From the NCBI GenBank assembly GCA_013695925.1, contig JACCZO010000398.1, positions 1 to 18,933 of the forward strand: a DNA stretch of 18,933 bases, in the 5' to 3' direction. Both the position numbers and the translations under genes were made by a program. This document shows, in pieces, positions 1 through 7,912 of the stretch. A model generated the notes under the pieces. The model made no database searches and was not told where the DNA came from. It saw nothing but the letters and a program-made list of their open reading frames with translations. Origin of the DNA: Chthoniobacterales bacterium (GTDB lineage: Bacteria; Verrucomicrobiota; Verrucomicrobiia; Chthoniobacterales; UBA10450). How positions within the stretch are numbered: the first letter of the stretch is position 1; each line of letters opens with the position of its first letter.

Positions 1-395
1 GCCATCATCTTCATCAGGTTGCAAATCATCTCCTCACGGATGCGCCGAACGAGCGCCGACCCGCGCGGAGTGATGCAAACCATCACTTTGCGCCGGTCAT
101 CCGAGGCGTGGGAACGCATGACATAACCAAGATTTTCCAGCCGCGCGACGAGTCCGCTGGCAGCGGCGGTGGTGTGCCCCATTTTCTGGGCGATGGCTGA
201 CATCGTCAGCACCTCCTTGTGATCGAGATAAGTGAGGAGGAAGAACTGCGGGAAGGAGACATTTCCCGGAGCCAGGTCTTTCGAGAGACGCAGAATGAAG
301 CAGCGCTGCATCTCCATGATGAAGTGGGCGAGTTGTTCGGCATCGCCGCGGAGTTCGTCCGTTTTTTGAGGTGAATATGCCGTGGCCGCGCCCAT
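1..395 (-). CDS. MarR-family transcriptional regulator (3' end cut by window edge)
   Basis: Reading leftward from the ATG at 395-393, the frame stays open to the window edge (131 codons). The product has a MarR winged helix: a helix-turn-helix around residues 64-88 (TMSAIAQKMGHTTAAASGLV) and the wing at about 99-109 (DDRRKVMVCIT), where the Asp-Asp-Arg-Arg pattern is the family hallmark. MarR proteins bind palindromic operators as dimers and usually repress neighbouring genes until a small aromatic or heterocyclic ligand releases them. The gene is divergent from the pyrimidine-degradation operon, 205 bases away, so control of that operon is the natural inference. Many proteobacterial pyrimidine operons use other regulator families. 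An AT-rich inverted repeat touches the start codon region and could mediate autoregulation. No strong Shine-Dalgarno sequence precedes the ATG. The family call is firm; the ligand is unknown. Confidence 0.88.
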   Translation of the reverse strand, partial: MGAATAYSPQKTDELRGDAEQLAHFIMEMQRCFILRLSKDLAPGNVSFPQFFLLTYLDHKEVLTMSAIAQKMGHTTAAASGLVARLENLGYVMRSHASDDRRKVMVCITPRGSALVRRIREEMICNLMKMM

Positions 396-397
396 TA

Positions 398-411
398 TTT
401 AACGGCCTAAA
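398..411. promoter_or_regulatory. candidate MarR operator (TTTA-N6-TAAA)
   Basis: TTTAACGGCCTAAA has 4-base inverted arms (TTTA/TAAA) around a 6-base centre and lies immediately upstream of the regulator's start codon. It is one of the few AT-rich spots in the divergent spacer. MarR proteins bind such imperfect palindromes, so autoregulation is plausible but only inferred. Confidence 0.35.
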
Positions 412-422
412 CTATCGGGAGA

Positions 423-451
423 CGCAAGGGTGTCAACCGCCGCCCCTTGCG
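423..451. promoter_or_regulatory. 8-base inverted repeat in the marR/preT divergent spacer
   Basis: CGCAAGGG at 423-430 is perfectly complementary to CCCTTGCG at 444-451, with a 13-base spacer. It lies between two divergent genes, about 30 bases upstream of the regulator's ATG and 150 bases upstream of preT. It could be an operator for the MarR protein (centre-to-centre distance of the arms about two helical turns) or a hairpin in the regulator's leader RNA. The rest of the spacer (452-600) shows no convincing -35/-10 pair. Confidence 0.4.
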
Positions 452-600
452 CCATTTCGCCGCCCGCGGCGCCCACCGTCCTTCCCGGCCCGCCGGAACC
501 AATATGTCTGCAGGCTTGCACGCTCCGGGGTAAAATGATTCCCTCGGTGCCCGCTTCAAAATAATTCGTCCGCATTCGTTTCCGAAAGACTGACCGATCA

Positions 601-2091
601 ATGCCGCTGAGCCCAAAATTAACCGCCGACCAGCTCGCCACCAACCTGGGAGATATCGCCCCGCGCTACAGCGAGCAGCAGGCGATCGTGGAATCGTCCC
701 GCTGCCTCTTTTGCTTCGACGCGCCCTGCATTACCGCCTGCCCCACCGGGATCGATATCCCGGCGTTCATCAAAAAAATCATGACCGGTAATGTTACCGG
801 CGCAGCGCGCACCATTCTCTCGGCCAATATTCTCGGCGCGAGCTGCGCGCGGGTGTGCCCGACCGAAGTCCTCTGCGAAGGCGCTTGCGTCATGCTCGAT
901 CGCGACAGCGACCCGATCAAAATCGGCCGGCTCCAGCGCTACGCGACCGATCATGTTTATGAAAACCGGATCCCGGTCCTGAAACCGGCCGCGAAAAAGT
1001 CCGGCAAACGCGTCGCTGTGATCGGCGGCGGGCCAGCCGGGATGGGTTGCGCGGCGGAGCTGGCCCGGCTCGGCCACGAAGTGGTGATTTTCGAACGCAA
1101 ACCGAACGCCGGCGGACTCAACACCTATGGCATCGCCTATTATAAAATGAAACCGGCGGTGAGCCTCGAGGAAGTCGCGCTCGTGAAGTCGTTAGGCGTG
1201 GAATTTCGCTGCGGTGTGGAGGTCGGGGAAGATGTCACGCGCGCAGATCTCGAACGCTTCGACGCCATCTTTATCGGGGTCGGCCTCGGCGATGGCAAGC
1301 GGCTGCGCATCCCGGGCGAAGACCTGCCCGAGGTCATCGATGCGCTTACTTTTATCGAGCAGATCCATACCGATCCGCTGCACCAGATTCCGGTTGGCGC
1401 ACGGGTGGCGGTGATCGGTTGCGGCAACACCGCGATCGACGCCGCCACCCAGGCCCGGCGGCTCGGCGCCGAGGAGGTCATCGTCATTTATCGCCGCGGG
1501 GAACTCCAGATGTCGGCCTACGCGTTCGAATACGATTTGGCCAAACGCGACGGCGCAACTTTCCTCTTCCACCACACCCCGGTCGAGGTGCTCGGTCGGG
1601 ATGGACACGTCACCGGCCTGCGCCTCGCGCGCACGCGTTTCAACGACAGCGGCGCCCTCGAGCAGGTGGAAGGCTCGGAGTTTACCGAGCCTTTCGACAT
1701 GGTCTTGAAGGCGGTCGGCCAGCAAAAGCAAAGCGAATGGCTAACGAAACTTTTCCCCGGGCTGGAGCTGAATCGCAACGGCACAATGGTGCGCGACTTC
1801 GAGACCGGCCGGACGAGCCTTCCGCGCGTTTTCACGGGCGGCGACTGCGCGAACGGCGGCCGCGAGGTGGTCAACGCCGTTGGGGAAGGCAAAAAAGCGG
1901 CGCGCGGAATGCACAAAATGTTTGGCGAAGCGGAAGTCGTGGGACCGATTCAGCCGTCGCGCTGGGGCGTCGCGAACGGTCCGTTCGGCTCCGGTCTCGA
2001 TGCGCCGATCCGCGTGCCGGAGCTGGAAGCAAAATACGAACAGCTCTCACCCGCGTCCCATCCCGAGCCCGCCACGAGCGCGCTCACTTAA
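601..2091 (+). CDS. preT: NAD-dependent dihydropyrimidine dehydrogenase, subunit PreT
   Basis: 496 aa. This is the electron-input subunit of the bacterial PreTA enzyme, which reduces uracil and thymine to the 5,6-dihydro forms using NADH. The N-terminal part carries eight cysteines in two [4Fe-4S]-type clusters (C35, C38, C43, C47 and C82, C86, C92, C96). An FAD-binding GGGPAG motif follows at 142-147, then a second dinucleotide fold, VIGCGNTAID, at 271-280 for NAD(P)H. The C-terminal FAD contact FTGGDCANGGREVVNAVGEG spans about 411-430. This order is that of the glutamate-synthase small-subunit/PreT family. Immediate linkage to preA (22-base gap) separates PreT from GltD. The ATG at 601 keeps the full cluster domain; only a weak purine stretch (GAAAG) precedes it. 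It is the first gene of the operon. Residues 1191-1197 of the DNA supply one of the window's CGTTAGGC motifs as a rare TTA Leu codon. Confidence 0.93.
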   Translation: MPLSPKLTADQLATNLGDIAPRYSEQQAIVESSRCLFCFDAPCITACPTGIDIPAFIKKIMTGNVTGAARTILSANILGASCARVCPTEVLCEGACVMLDRDSDPIKIGRLQRYATDHVYENRIPVLKPAAKKSGKRVAVIGGGPAGMGCAAELARLGHEVVIFERKPNAGGLNTYGIAYYKMKPAVSLEEVALVKSLGVEFRCGVEVGEDVTRADLERFDAIFIGVGLGDGKRLRIPGEDLPEVIDALTFIEQIHTDPLHQIPVGARVAVIGCGNTAIDAATQARRLGAEEVIVIYRRGELQMSAYAFEYDLAKRDGATFLFHHTPVEVLGRDGHVTGLRLARTRFNDSGALEQVEGSEFTEPFDMVLKAVGQQKQSEWLTKLFPGLELNRNGTMVRDFETGRTSLPRVFTGGDCANGGREVVNAVGEGKKAARGMHKMFGEAEVVGPIQPSRWGVANGPFGSGLDAPIRVPELEAKYEQLSPASHPEPATSALT

Positions 2092-2113
2092 AAAAACCAG
2101 GAGTAGCCCGACA

Positions 2114-3424
2114 ATGGCCGATCTTTCCACCAACCTCGCCGGCATCAAGTCCCCCAACCCGTTCTGGATCGCTTCCGGGCCGCCGGGCAACACTGCCTAC
2201 CAGGCGCATCGTGCCTTCGAAGCCGGCTGGGGCGGCGTCGTCTGGAAGACAATCGGCGACCCGATCCGCAACGTTTCTTCGCGCTATTCCTCGATCGATT
2301 ATGGCAACATGCGCATGGTCGGCTTGAATAACATCGAGCTGATCAGCGACCGCTCGCCCGAGACGAACTTCCGCGAGATCGCCGAGGTAAAAAAGCGTTG
2401 GCCAAACCACGCCGTCATCGCCTCCCTCATGGTCGACACGCGCGAGAACTGGCACGATTTCGTGAAGCGCTCGGCTGATTACGGCGCGGACGGGATCGAG
2501 CTGAATTTTGGCTGTCCTCACGGCATGTGCGAGCGTGGGATGGGCTCGGCCGTCGGCCAAAATCCGGACGTCGCCCAAACCATCATCGAGTGGGTGATGG
2601 AAGTCGCGACCATCCCGGTGATCGCGAAACTGACGCCCAACATCACCGACATCACCGCCGCCGCCCGCGCTGCCAAACGCGGCGGCGCCAACGCGATCTC
2701 CCTCATCAACACGATCAACAGCATCACGCAGGTCGACCTCGACACCTTTGTGCCCGAGCCGTTTGTCGGCGGGCTCAGCTCGCATGGCGGTTATTGCGGG
2801 CCGGCGGTGAAACCGATTGCGCTCAACATGCTCCAATCCTGCGCCTCCGATCCTGAAGTCGGCCTTCCCATTTCCGGTATCGGCGGCATCGCCACCTGGC
2901 GCGACGCGGCCGAGTTCGTCGCCCTCGGTTCCACCACCGTCCAGGTCTGTACCGCGGTCATGCATTACGGTTTCCGGATTGTCGAAGACATGATCGACGG
3001 CCTGGGCGACTACCTTGATTCGAAAGGTTTCAAGAGCCTCGAAGACCTGCGTGGCCGGGCGGTCGATACCGTGCGCAAATGGGAAACGCTTGATCTCAAT
3101 TACAAGCGCATCGCCGAAATCGACTACGGCAAATGCATCGGCTGCAACCTGTGCTACATCGCCTGCGAAGACGGCGCCCATCAGGCAATCGCGCTCGCCG
3201 ATCCGGCCCCCTATGATCTCGGGCCCGGCCGGATCCCGGGCAAACCGGTTCCGGAAATCAAGGAAGAGGAATGCGTCGGCTGCAATCTTTGTTCGTTAGT
3301 CTGCCCGGTCCACGGTTGCATCACGATGGTCAGCGTCGAGACCGGGCTCGAGCCGCTCGCCTGGGCCGATTACCAAACCCGCCTCGCCGCCGGCGACGCG
3401 ACGGCCTTTCCGCCGCATCCTTAA
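2114..3424 (+). CDS. preA: NAD-dependent dihydropyrimidine dehydrogenase, subunit PreA
   Basis: 436 aa. This is the catalytic FMN subunit that reduces the 5,6 double bond of uracil/thymine with electrons passed from PreT. Residues 1-320 form a dihydroorotate-dehydrogenase-like barrel. The mobile active-site loop NFGCPHGMCERGMG (131-144) contains the expected catalytic cysteine (C134, the counterpart of Cys671 of mammalian DPD). GIGGIATWRDA (255-265) is the phosphate-binding end of the barrel. A C-terminal ferredoxin domain has two clusters: C341, C344, C347, C351 and C387, C390, C393, C397. The reading frame is open further upstream inside preT, but the ATG at 2114 is preceded by AGGAG at 2099-2103 and gives MADLSTNLAGIKSPNPFWIA, the usual family start. 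It follows the preT stop by 22 bases and precedes the aldehyde dehydrogenase by 4 bases, so co-transcription is very likely. Confidence 0.95.
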   Translation: MADLSTNLAGIKSPNPFWIASGPPGNTAYQAHRAFEAGWGGVVWKTIGDPIRNVSSRYSSIDYGNMRMVGLNNIELISDRSPETNFREIAEVKKRWPNHAVIASLMVDTRENWHDFVKRSADYGADGIELNFGCPHGMCERGMGSAVGQNPDVAQTIIEWVMEVATIPVIAKLTPNITDITAAARAAKRGGANAISLINTINSITQVDLDTFVPEPFVGGLSSHGGYCGPAVKPIALNMLQSCASDPEVGLPISGIGGIATWRDAAEFVALGSTTVQVCTAVMHYGFRIVEDMIDGLGDYLDSKGFKSLEDLRGRAVDTVRKWETLDLNYKRIAEIDYGKCIGCNLCYIACEDGAHQAIALADPAPYDLGPGRIPGKPVPEIKEEECVGCNLCSLVCPVHGCITMVSVETGLEPLAWADYQTRLAAGDATAFPPHP

Positions 3425-3428
3425 ATTT

Positions 3429-4925
3429 ATGGTCACAAAAACACTGGAACCCTGTCCCGTTTTTATCGGCGGCGAATGGAGAGAAATCTCCGGGCTGGAA
3501 ACTTCGCCGGTCTATAACCCGTCGCGCGGCGACGTCATCTCGGAGGTGCCGATGTGCGGCGCCGATATCGTGAACGACGCGGTCAGCGCCGCGGCCGACG
3601 CCTTTCCCGCCTGGCGCGACACCCCGCCCGTGGAACGCGCGCGTTTGTTCTTCCGCTATCGCCAGTTGGTCGAGGAAAATTTCGATCACATCTGCCAACT
3701 GGTCACGCGCGAGCACGGCAAGACGCTCGCCGAAGCGCGCGGCAGCGCCTATCGCGGCCTCGAAAACATCGAGTACGCCTGCGGAATCCCGACGCTCCTG
3801 ATGGGCGACACTCTGGAAAACCTCGCCCGCGGGGTCGACTGCGAAACGATGCATCAGCCGTTAGGCGTGTGCGTCGGCATTACCCCATTCAACTTCCCCG
3901 CCATGGTGCCGATGTGGATGTTCCCGCTCGCCCTCGCCTGCGGCAACACCTTCGTCCTCAAGCCGAGCGAGAAGGTTCCGCTGACCGCGAATTACCTCAT
4001 CGAGCTGCTCGAAAAAGCCGGCCTGCCCAAAGGCGTCCTTAACGTCGTGCATGGCGGCCGGGCCTGCGTCGATGCCCTCCTCCAGCATCCCAAGGTGCGC
4101 GCGATTTCCTTTGTCGGTTCGTCGCCAGTGGCGAAATACATCTTTGAAACCGGCACCAGTCACGGCAAGCGAGTCCAGGCCAACGGCGGCGCCAAGAACT
4201 ACATCGTCGTCATGCCCGATGCCGACGTGCCACGCACCGTCGAAGCACTTTCAACCGCCGCCTTCGGCTGCGCCGGCGAACGCTGCATGGCGGGCTCGAC
4301 CGCGCTCACGGTCGGAAAAGCAGCGGATCAACTGTTACCCTCGTTAGTCGAAGCGGCGCGCGCCATTAAAGTCGGTCCGACCGATGTCAGCGCGCAGCCC
4401 GACATGGGCCCGGTTATCACCGCGCAACATCGCGACCGGGTCCTGAGCCTGGTCGCCAGGGGAGAAAAAGAAGGCGCGAAAATCATCTGCGACGGCCGCA
4501 ACTCCGGCAGTGCTGACGCGCCTAACGGATTTTACGTGGGCGCCACGATTGTCGACCAGGTGCAAAACGAGATGACGATCGCGCGCGAAGAAGTCTTCGG
4601 TCCGGTTCTCAACGTCATGCGAATAGACGATCTCGATCATGCCATCGCGATGGCAAACAAATCGTCCTACGGCAACGGCACCGCCATCTTCACTAATTCC
4701 GGCAAAGCGGCGCGCGAATTTAAGCATCGGGTCAAAGCCGGGATGGTCGGGATCAACATCGGCGTGCCCGCGACGATGGCGATGTTCCCGTTCACCGGCT
4801 GGGACGACTCCTTCTATGGCGACCTCCACATCCAGGGCAGGGAAGGCGTCCAGTTCTACACCCAGCAAAAAGTGGTGAGCAGCCGCTGGTTTGGCGAAGG
4901 CGTCGGCGATGTCTGGAAAAAATAG
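3429..4925 (+). CDS. mmsA: CoA-acylating methylmalonate-semialdehyde dehydrogenase
   Basis: 498 aa, the usual size of the ALDH6 family. It oxidises malonate semialdehyde to acetyl-CoA, and methylmalonate semialdehyde to propionyl-CoA, with NAD and CoA. Visible motifs are TPFNFP with the oxyanion Asn N155, FVLKPSEKVP (about 175-184) for NAD, and GERCMAG with the nucleophile C286 preceded by R285. The general-base Glu of ordinary ALDHs is replaced in the segment QANGGAKNY (250-258), as expected for ALDH6; EEVFGPVLNV is also present. The neighbours make the job clear: uracil degradation through beta-alanine yields malonate semialdehyde and thymine degradation yields methylmalonate semialdehyde. 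The gap to preA is 4 bases and no good ribosome site precedes the ATG, so translation may be coupled to preA. An alternative role in valine or inositol catabolism is less likely here. Confidence 0.92.
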   Translation: MVTKTLEPCPVFIGGEWREISGLETSPVYNPSRGDVISEVPMCGADIVNDAVSAAADAFPAWRDTPPVERARLFFRYRQLVEENFDHICQLVTREHGKTLAEARGSAYRGLENIEYACGIPTLLMGDTLENLARGVDCETMHQPLGVCVGITPFNFPAMVPMWMFPLALACGNTFVLKPSEKVPLTANYLIELLEKAGLPKGVLNVVHGGRACVDALLQHPKVRAISFVGSSPVAKYIFETGTSHGKRVQANGGAKNYIVVMPDADVPRTVEALSTAAFGCAGERCMAGSTALTVGKAADQLLPSLVEAARAIKVGPTDVSAQPDMGPVITAQHRDRVLSLVARGEKEGAKIICDGRNSGSADAPNGFYVGATIVDQVQNEMTIAREEVFGPVLNVMRIDDLDHAIAMANKSSYGNGTAIFTNSGKAAREFKHRVKAGMVGINIGVPATMAMFPFTGWDDSFYGDLHIQGREGVQFYTQQKVVSSRWFGEGVGDVWKK

Positions 4926-4963
4926 ATTCCATTACTTGATGGCCTTACAACATCTCCTTACAT

Positions 4964-5215
4964 TTGCGCCTGACCACCACCATCACAAGTAAGGGACAAA
5001 TCACGATTCCGGTAAGGATCCGGGAGAAGCTACAGCTTCGGCCCGGGCATGTACTTGAATTCGATGAGAGTGCTCCTTATCTCAAGGCGTATCGGCGCAT
5101 CGATCCCGAAGAAGCGCGCTCGGTAATCGGCTGCGCAAAAAAGGCAATGAAAGGAATGACTGCCGAAAAGTGGCTGTCGCAAACCCGGGGACGCCGAGTC
5201 CGATTGGGAAAATGA
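4964..5215 (+). CDS. AbrB/MazE-type antitoxin with TTG start
   Basis: 83 aa. Residues 3-30 (LTTTITSKGQITIPVRIREK) are a textbook swapped-hairpin AbrB/SpoVT DNA-binding domain. The C-terminal tail (about 45-83, basic and helical) would wrap the toxin. The frame has no ATG upstream of the domain, so TTG at 4964 is the likely start; no clear Shine-Dalgarno is visible. It starts 38 bases after the mmsA stop and its TGA overlaps the next gene's ATG (ATGA at 5212-5215), the standard antitoxin-toxin coupling. Such antitoxins neutralise the PIN RNase and repress their own operon. Here the pair lies within a metabolic operon rather than with its own clear promoter. The domain call is firm; the start codon is moderately certain. 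Confidence 0.85.
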   Translation: MRLTTTITSKGQITIPVRIREKLQLRPGHVLEFDESAPYLKAYRRIDPEEARSVIGCAKKAMKGMTAEKWLSQTRGRRVRLGK

Positions 5216-5609
5216 CGGTTGCCATCGACAGCTCAGTCTTGATTTGCATCTTCAATGATGAATCTGGCCGCGCTGCCTGGTTCAAATTCTTGCTTGTTCC
5301 CGCGTTGAGAGTCGATTCGTCGCCTGCGATGTCGTGTGGGCCGAGTTGGGTCCACTCTTCCCGACTTCCACTGCCTTACACGAGAGTATGGCGAAGCTTG
5401 GCGTAGCCTTTTCGCCGCTCCACGAAGCGGCTTGCTTCGAGGCGGGGCAACTCTTTGCCGCTTATCGCAAGCGCGGCGGTCCACGAACCAGAATCATCGC
5501 CGATTTCATGATCGCCGCCCATGCCTTGCATCACGCCAGTGCGCTGGCCACTGCCGACTTGACCTTCGCGCAAAAATTCGCCCCTCGCCTGAAACTCGTC
5601 GGACCGTGA
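5212..5609 (+). pseudogene. VapC-type PIN-domain toxin, broken by one frameshift
   Basis: The first frame starts at ATG 5212 with MTVAIDSSVLICIFNDESG, a PIN N-terminus with first catalytic acid D6, but stops at 5406. The rest of the domain is in the frame one base earlier. Reading back from its stop at 5609, that frame gives RVESRFVACDVVWAELG (second acid, Glu), then IIADFMIAAHAL and ATADLTF (third and fourth acids). Similarity switches frame between about 5286 and 5304. The span is 398 bases; restoring one base gives 132 aa, a normal VapC length, so a single-base deletion (or read error) explains it. No slippery heptamer is visible in register, which argues against programmed frameshifting. 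VapC toxins are Mg-dependent endoribonucleases. The stop overlaps the hydA GTG (GTGA at 5606-5609). If the frameshift is real, the toxin is dead and the antitoxin is left without a partner. Confidence 0.85.
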
Positions 5610-6988
5610 GTCTCCTGATCAAAAACGGCGAAATCGTCATCGCTACCGAGCGCTATGTCGCGGACATCTTCTGTGAAGGCGAAACGATCACCGCGATCGG
5701 CTCCGACCTAACCGCCCCTGAGGACGCGGAGGTGATCGACGCGACCGGGAAATATGTCTTCCCCGGTTTTATCGATCCGCACGTCCATATTTATCTGCCC
5801 TTCATGGGCACCTTTGCCAAAGACACGCACGAGACGGCGAGCCGGGCTGCGCTGGTCGGCGGCACCACCACATTTATCGAAATGGTCTGCCCGAGCTGCG
5901 CCGAGAAGCCGCTCGACGCTTTCGAGCTTTGGCTGGGAAAAGCGGAGGGCGCGAGCGCCTGCGACTTTACCTTCCACATGGGCGTGACCCGCTACGACGA
6001 CGAAGCGGAAGCTGACTTCAGGGAGATCGTCCGGCGCGGAGTGAGCAGTTTCAAAGTCTTTCTCGCTTACAAGGGCGCCTTCGGGGTCACCGACGAGCAA
6101 CTCTATCAAACTCTCACGCTCGCCAAATCGTTAGGCGTGATCACGACCGCGCACTGCGAGAACGCCGAGCTCGTCGCCGCCCTCCAGCAAAAGCTCGTCG
6201 CCGAAGGCAAGGCCGGCCCGGAATGGCATTACTGGAGCCGGCCGCCAGTGGTGGAAGCCGAAGGGGTTCATCACCTCATGACTTTTGCCGAAATGACCGG
6301 CGCCCATGTCTACATCGTGCATCTGAGTTGCGAAGAATCGCTCCGCGAAGCGACTCGCGGCGCAGAACGCGGAGTCAATGTCTGGGTCGAGACCCTGATT
6401 CAATATCTCCTCCTTGATCGCACCGATGCAGAGAAGCCCGACTTCGAAGGCATGAAAGCCGTCATGTCGCCGCCGCTGCGCGACAAGAAAAACCAGGAAG
6501 TGCTCTGGAACGGATTGCGCCAGGGCTTCGTCTCGACCCTCGCGACCGACCACGCGCCCTTCGATTTCACGACCAAGAAATCGATGGGCCGCGACGACTT
6601 TACCAAGATCCCGAACGGCATCCCGTCGCTCGAAGACCGGGTCAACCTCTACTTCACTCACGGCGTCAAAGGCGGCCGGATCGATCTCCACCAGTTCGTC
6701 GCCACCGCCAGCACTAACACCGCCAAACTCTTCGGCCTCTTCCCGCGCAAAGGCACCATCCAGCTCGGCAGCGACGCCGACCTCGTCGTCTATGATCCGA
6801 ATTACCGCGGCAAAATCTCCGCCGAAACCCACCAGATGAATCTCGATTACAATTCCTTCGAAGGGATGGAAATCGAGGGCCGCCCACACGTCGTCACCGT
6901 CCGGGGTAAAGTCGCCGCGCGCGATGGAAAATTCGTCGGCGAGATCGGCCGCGGAAAGTTCCTCGCGCGCGAGCCAAATCACTTCTAG
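5606..6988 (+). CDS. hydA: Dihydropyrimidinase (D-hydantoinase family)
   Basis: 460 aa from GTG 5606. It hydrolyses dihydrouracil/dihydrothymine to N-carbamoyl-beta-alanine or its methyl form, the second step of the reductive pathway. Di-metal ligands are all present: H59 and H61 (DPHVH), K150 (SFKVF, the carboxylated lysine), H183 (TAHCEN), H239 (YIVHLS) and D315 (ATDHAP). Y155, which stabilises the transition state, is also there. From H183 on, numbering coincides with bacterial D-hydantoinases, supporting the GTG start even though the frame is open further upstream. The GTG overlaps the stop of the PIN gene by four bases, so hydA translation may have depended on ribosomes leaving the toxin gene. 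With the toxin frame broken, ribosomes would stop at 5406, about 200 bases short. The gene ends 10 bases before a convergent gene. Confidence 0.93.
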   Translation: MSLLIKNGEIVIATERYVADIFCEGETITAIGSDLTAPEDAEVIDATGKYVFPGFIDPHVHIYLPFMGTFAKDTHETASRAALVGGTTTFIEMVCPSCAEKPLDAFELWLGKAEGASACDFTFHMGVTRYDDEAEADFREIVRRGVSSFKVFLAYKGAFGVTDEQLYQTLTLAKSLGVITTAHCENAELVAALQQKLVAEGKAGPEWHYWSRPPVVEAEGVHHLMTFAEMTGAHVYIVHLSCEESLREATRGAERGVNVWVETLIQYLLLDRTDAEKPDFEGMKAVMSPPLRDKKNQEVLWNGLRQGFVSTLATDHAPFDFTTKKSMGRDDFTKIPNGIPSLEDRVNLYFTHGVKGGRIDLHQFVATASTNTAKLFGLFPRKGTIQLGSDADLVVYDPNYRGKISAETHQMNLDYNSFEGMEIEGRPHVVTVRGKVAARDGKFVGEIGRGKFLAREPNHF

Positions 6989-6998
6989 GCCGAGAGCC

Positions 6999-7580
6999 TC
7001 AATAAACCAACGGTACCAGCCGTTTTGTCCGTTTCATATAGTCGGTGTAACGCGACCCCAGCGCTGCCGACAAAGCCTCCTCTTCCACCTTCATCCGGTA
7101 GTTGAAGGCGAGAGCGATCGGCAGCAGCACGACGAGCCCAGCCACCCAGTTGCCGAGCGTGAGCGCAAACCCGACAAACGCCAGCAGCACCCCGGTGTAG
7201 GAGGGATGACGGACCAGCCGGAAAGGGCCGCGCTCGACCACCTCGTGATCCTTCTCGATCGACACATCCACCGTAAAGAAGCGCCCGAGCGTGATGATCG
7301 CCCACCAGCGCAAAAACAGTCCCGCGACGAAAAGCGCGACGCCGGCATAGGCGATCTCGCGCCCATGCGCCAGCGCCGCTGCCGGGAAATACTGCGCCAC
7401 ATAAACTCCCGCCGCGATACTCGCCATGATCACCAGCCAGAGCACACCCAGCGTGCTCCGGTCCTGTTTCGTCCCCGTCTGGCTGCGCGAGCGCCGGGTC
7501 ACCGTCAGGACGATCTCCGAGATCAGGTAAACGAGACCGAGTTTGAGCGCGAGCGGCATGACTGCATCCAGATACCACAT
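6999..7580 (-). CDS. Isoprenylcysteine carboxyl methyltransferase-family membrane protein
   Basis: About 193 aa. Four or five hydrophobic segments span most of the protein. The conserved C-terminal block of the ICMT/phospholipid-methyltransferase fold is present: GPFRLVRHPSYTG (SAM-binding RHP motif), then RMKVEEEAL and a closing YMKRTKRLVPLVY. Bacterial members are SAM-dependent methyltransferases of mostly unknown substrate; true isoprenylated proteins are not expected in bacteria. The start is uncertain: ATG 7580 (WYLDAVMPLALKLG follows) and ATG 7559 are both possible, and the frame can be extended to a TTG at 7640. I chose 7580. The gene is convergent with hydA, with only 10 bases between the stops and no obvious shared hairpin. 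No functional link to the pyrimidine genes is apparent. Confidence 0.82.
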   Translation of the reverse strand: MWYLDAVMPLALKLGLVYLISEIVLTVTRRSRSQTGTKQDRSTLGVLWLVIMASIAAGVYVAQYFPAAALAHGREIAYAGVALFVAGLFLRWWAIITLGRFFTVDVSIEKDHEVVERGPFRLVRHPSYTGVLLAFVGFALTLGNWVAGLVVLLPIALAFNYRMKVEEEALSAALGSRYTDYMKRTKRLVPLVY

Positions 7581-7640
7581 TCGGCCGGAGAACTGTAATC
7601 GCTCCAGGTCACAGGTCACTTCCAAGATGTTGAAGTCCAA

Positions 7641-7912
7641 GCCGCGTTATCGAGGAAAGATCACGTCACGATCACCGCCGCGACTTGTCAGGTCTCGCGC
7701 CGACGGCACGAATGTCAATCTCCAAGTCTTTAGACTTCGACCGACAATCTGATTGCTACCCTGACAAAGGTCGCGACGAGATACACCGGCAAGTTTTCGT
7801 AATCCGAATAACCCGGTGAATATCACAGTGCGGAGCAGCCTCGGTGGCGAAGCGACGAAGCAGGTGTGAGCACGTTAGCGCAGCGCGCGCGTCAGGTCGT
7901 TACGACTTCGCA
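7641..7912. other. Intergenic spacer with one palindrome, no gene seen
   Basis: This 272-base stretch lies between two minus-strand genes and is less GC-rich than its surroundings. I see no protein-like frame in it. It contains AAGTCT-TT-AGACTT (7724-7737), a short perfect inverted repeat that could be an operator, and a small direct repeat GATCAC-GTCAC-GATCAC near 7660. It probably carries the promoter of the methyltransferase gene, but I cannot point to convincing -35/-10 boxes. Confidence 0.5.
7724..7737. promoter_or_regulatory. Perfect 6+6 palindrome upstream of the methyltransferase gene
   Basis: AAGTCT and AGACTT flank a TT centre. The site lies 144 bases upstream of the ATG at 7580, on the side where the minus-strand promoter must be. 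It could be a transcription-factor site; a short chance palindrome is also possible. Confidence 0.25.

Noticed and set aside
2084..3181. A 365-codon minus-strand frame opposite preA
   Set aside because: preA is unmistakable on the plus strand; the antisense product is Asp/Val/Gly-rich with no motifs.
5280..5310. Programmed -1 frameshifting in the PIN toxin gene
   Set aside because: No slippery X-XXY-YYZ heptamer in register and no obvious downstream pseudoknot; a one-base deletion or sequencing error is simpler.
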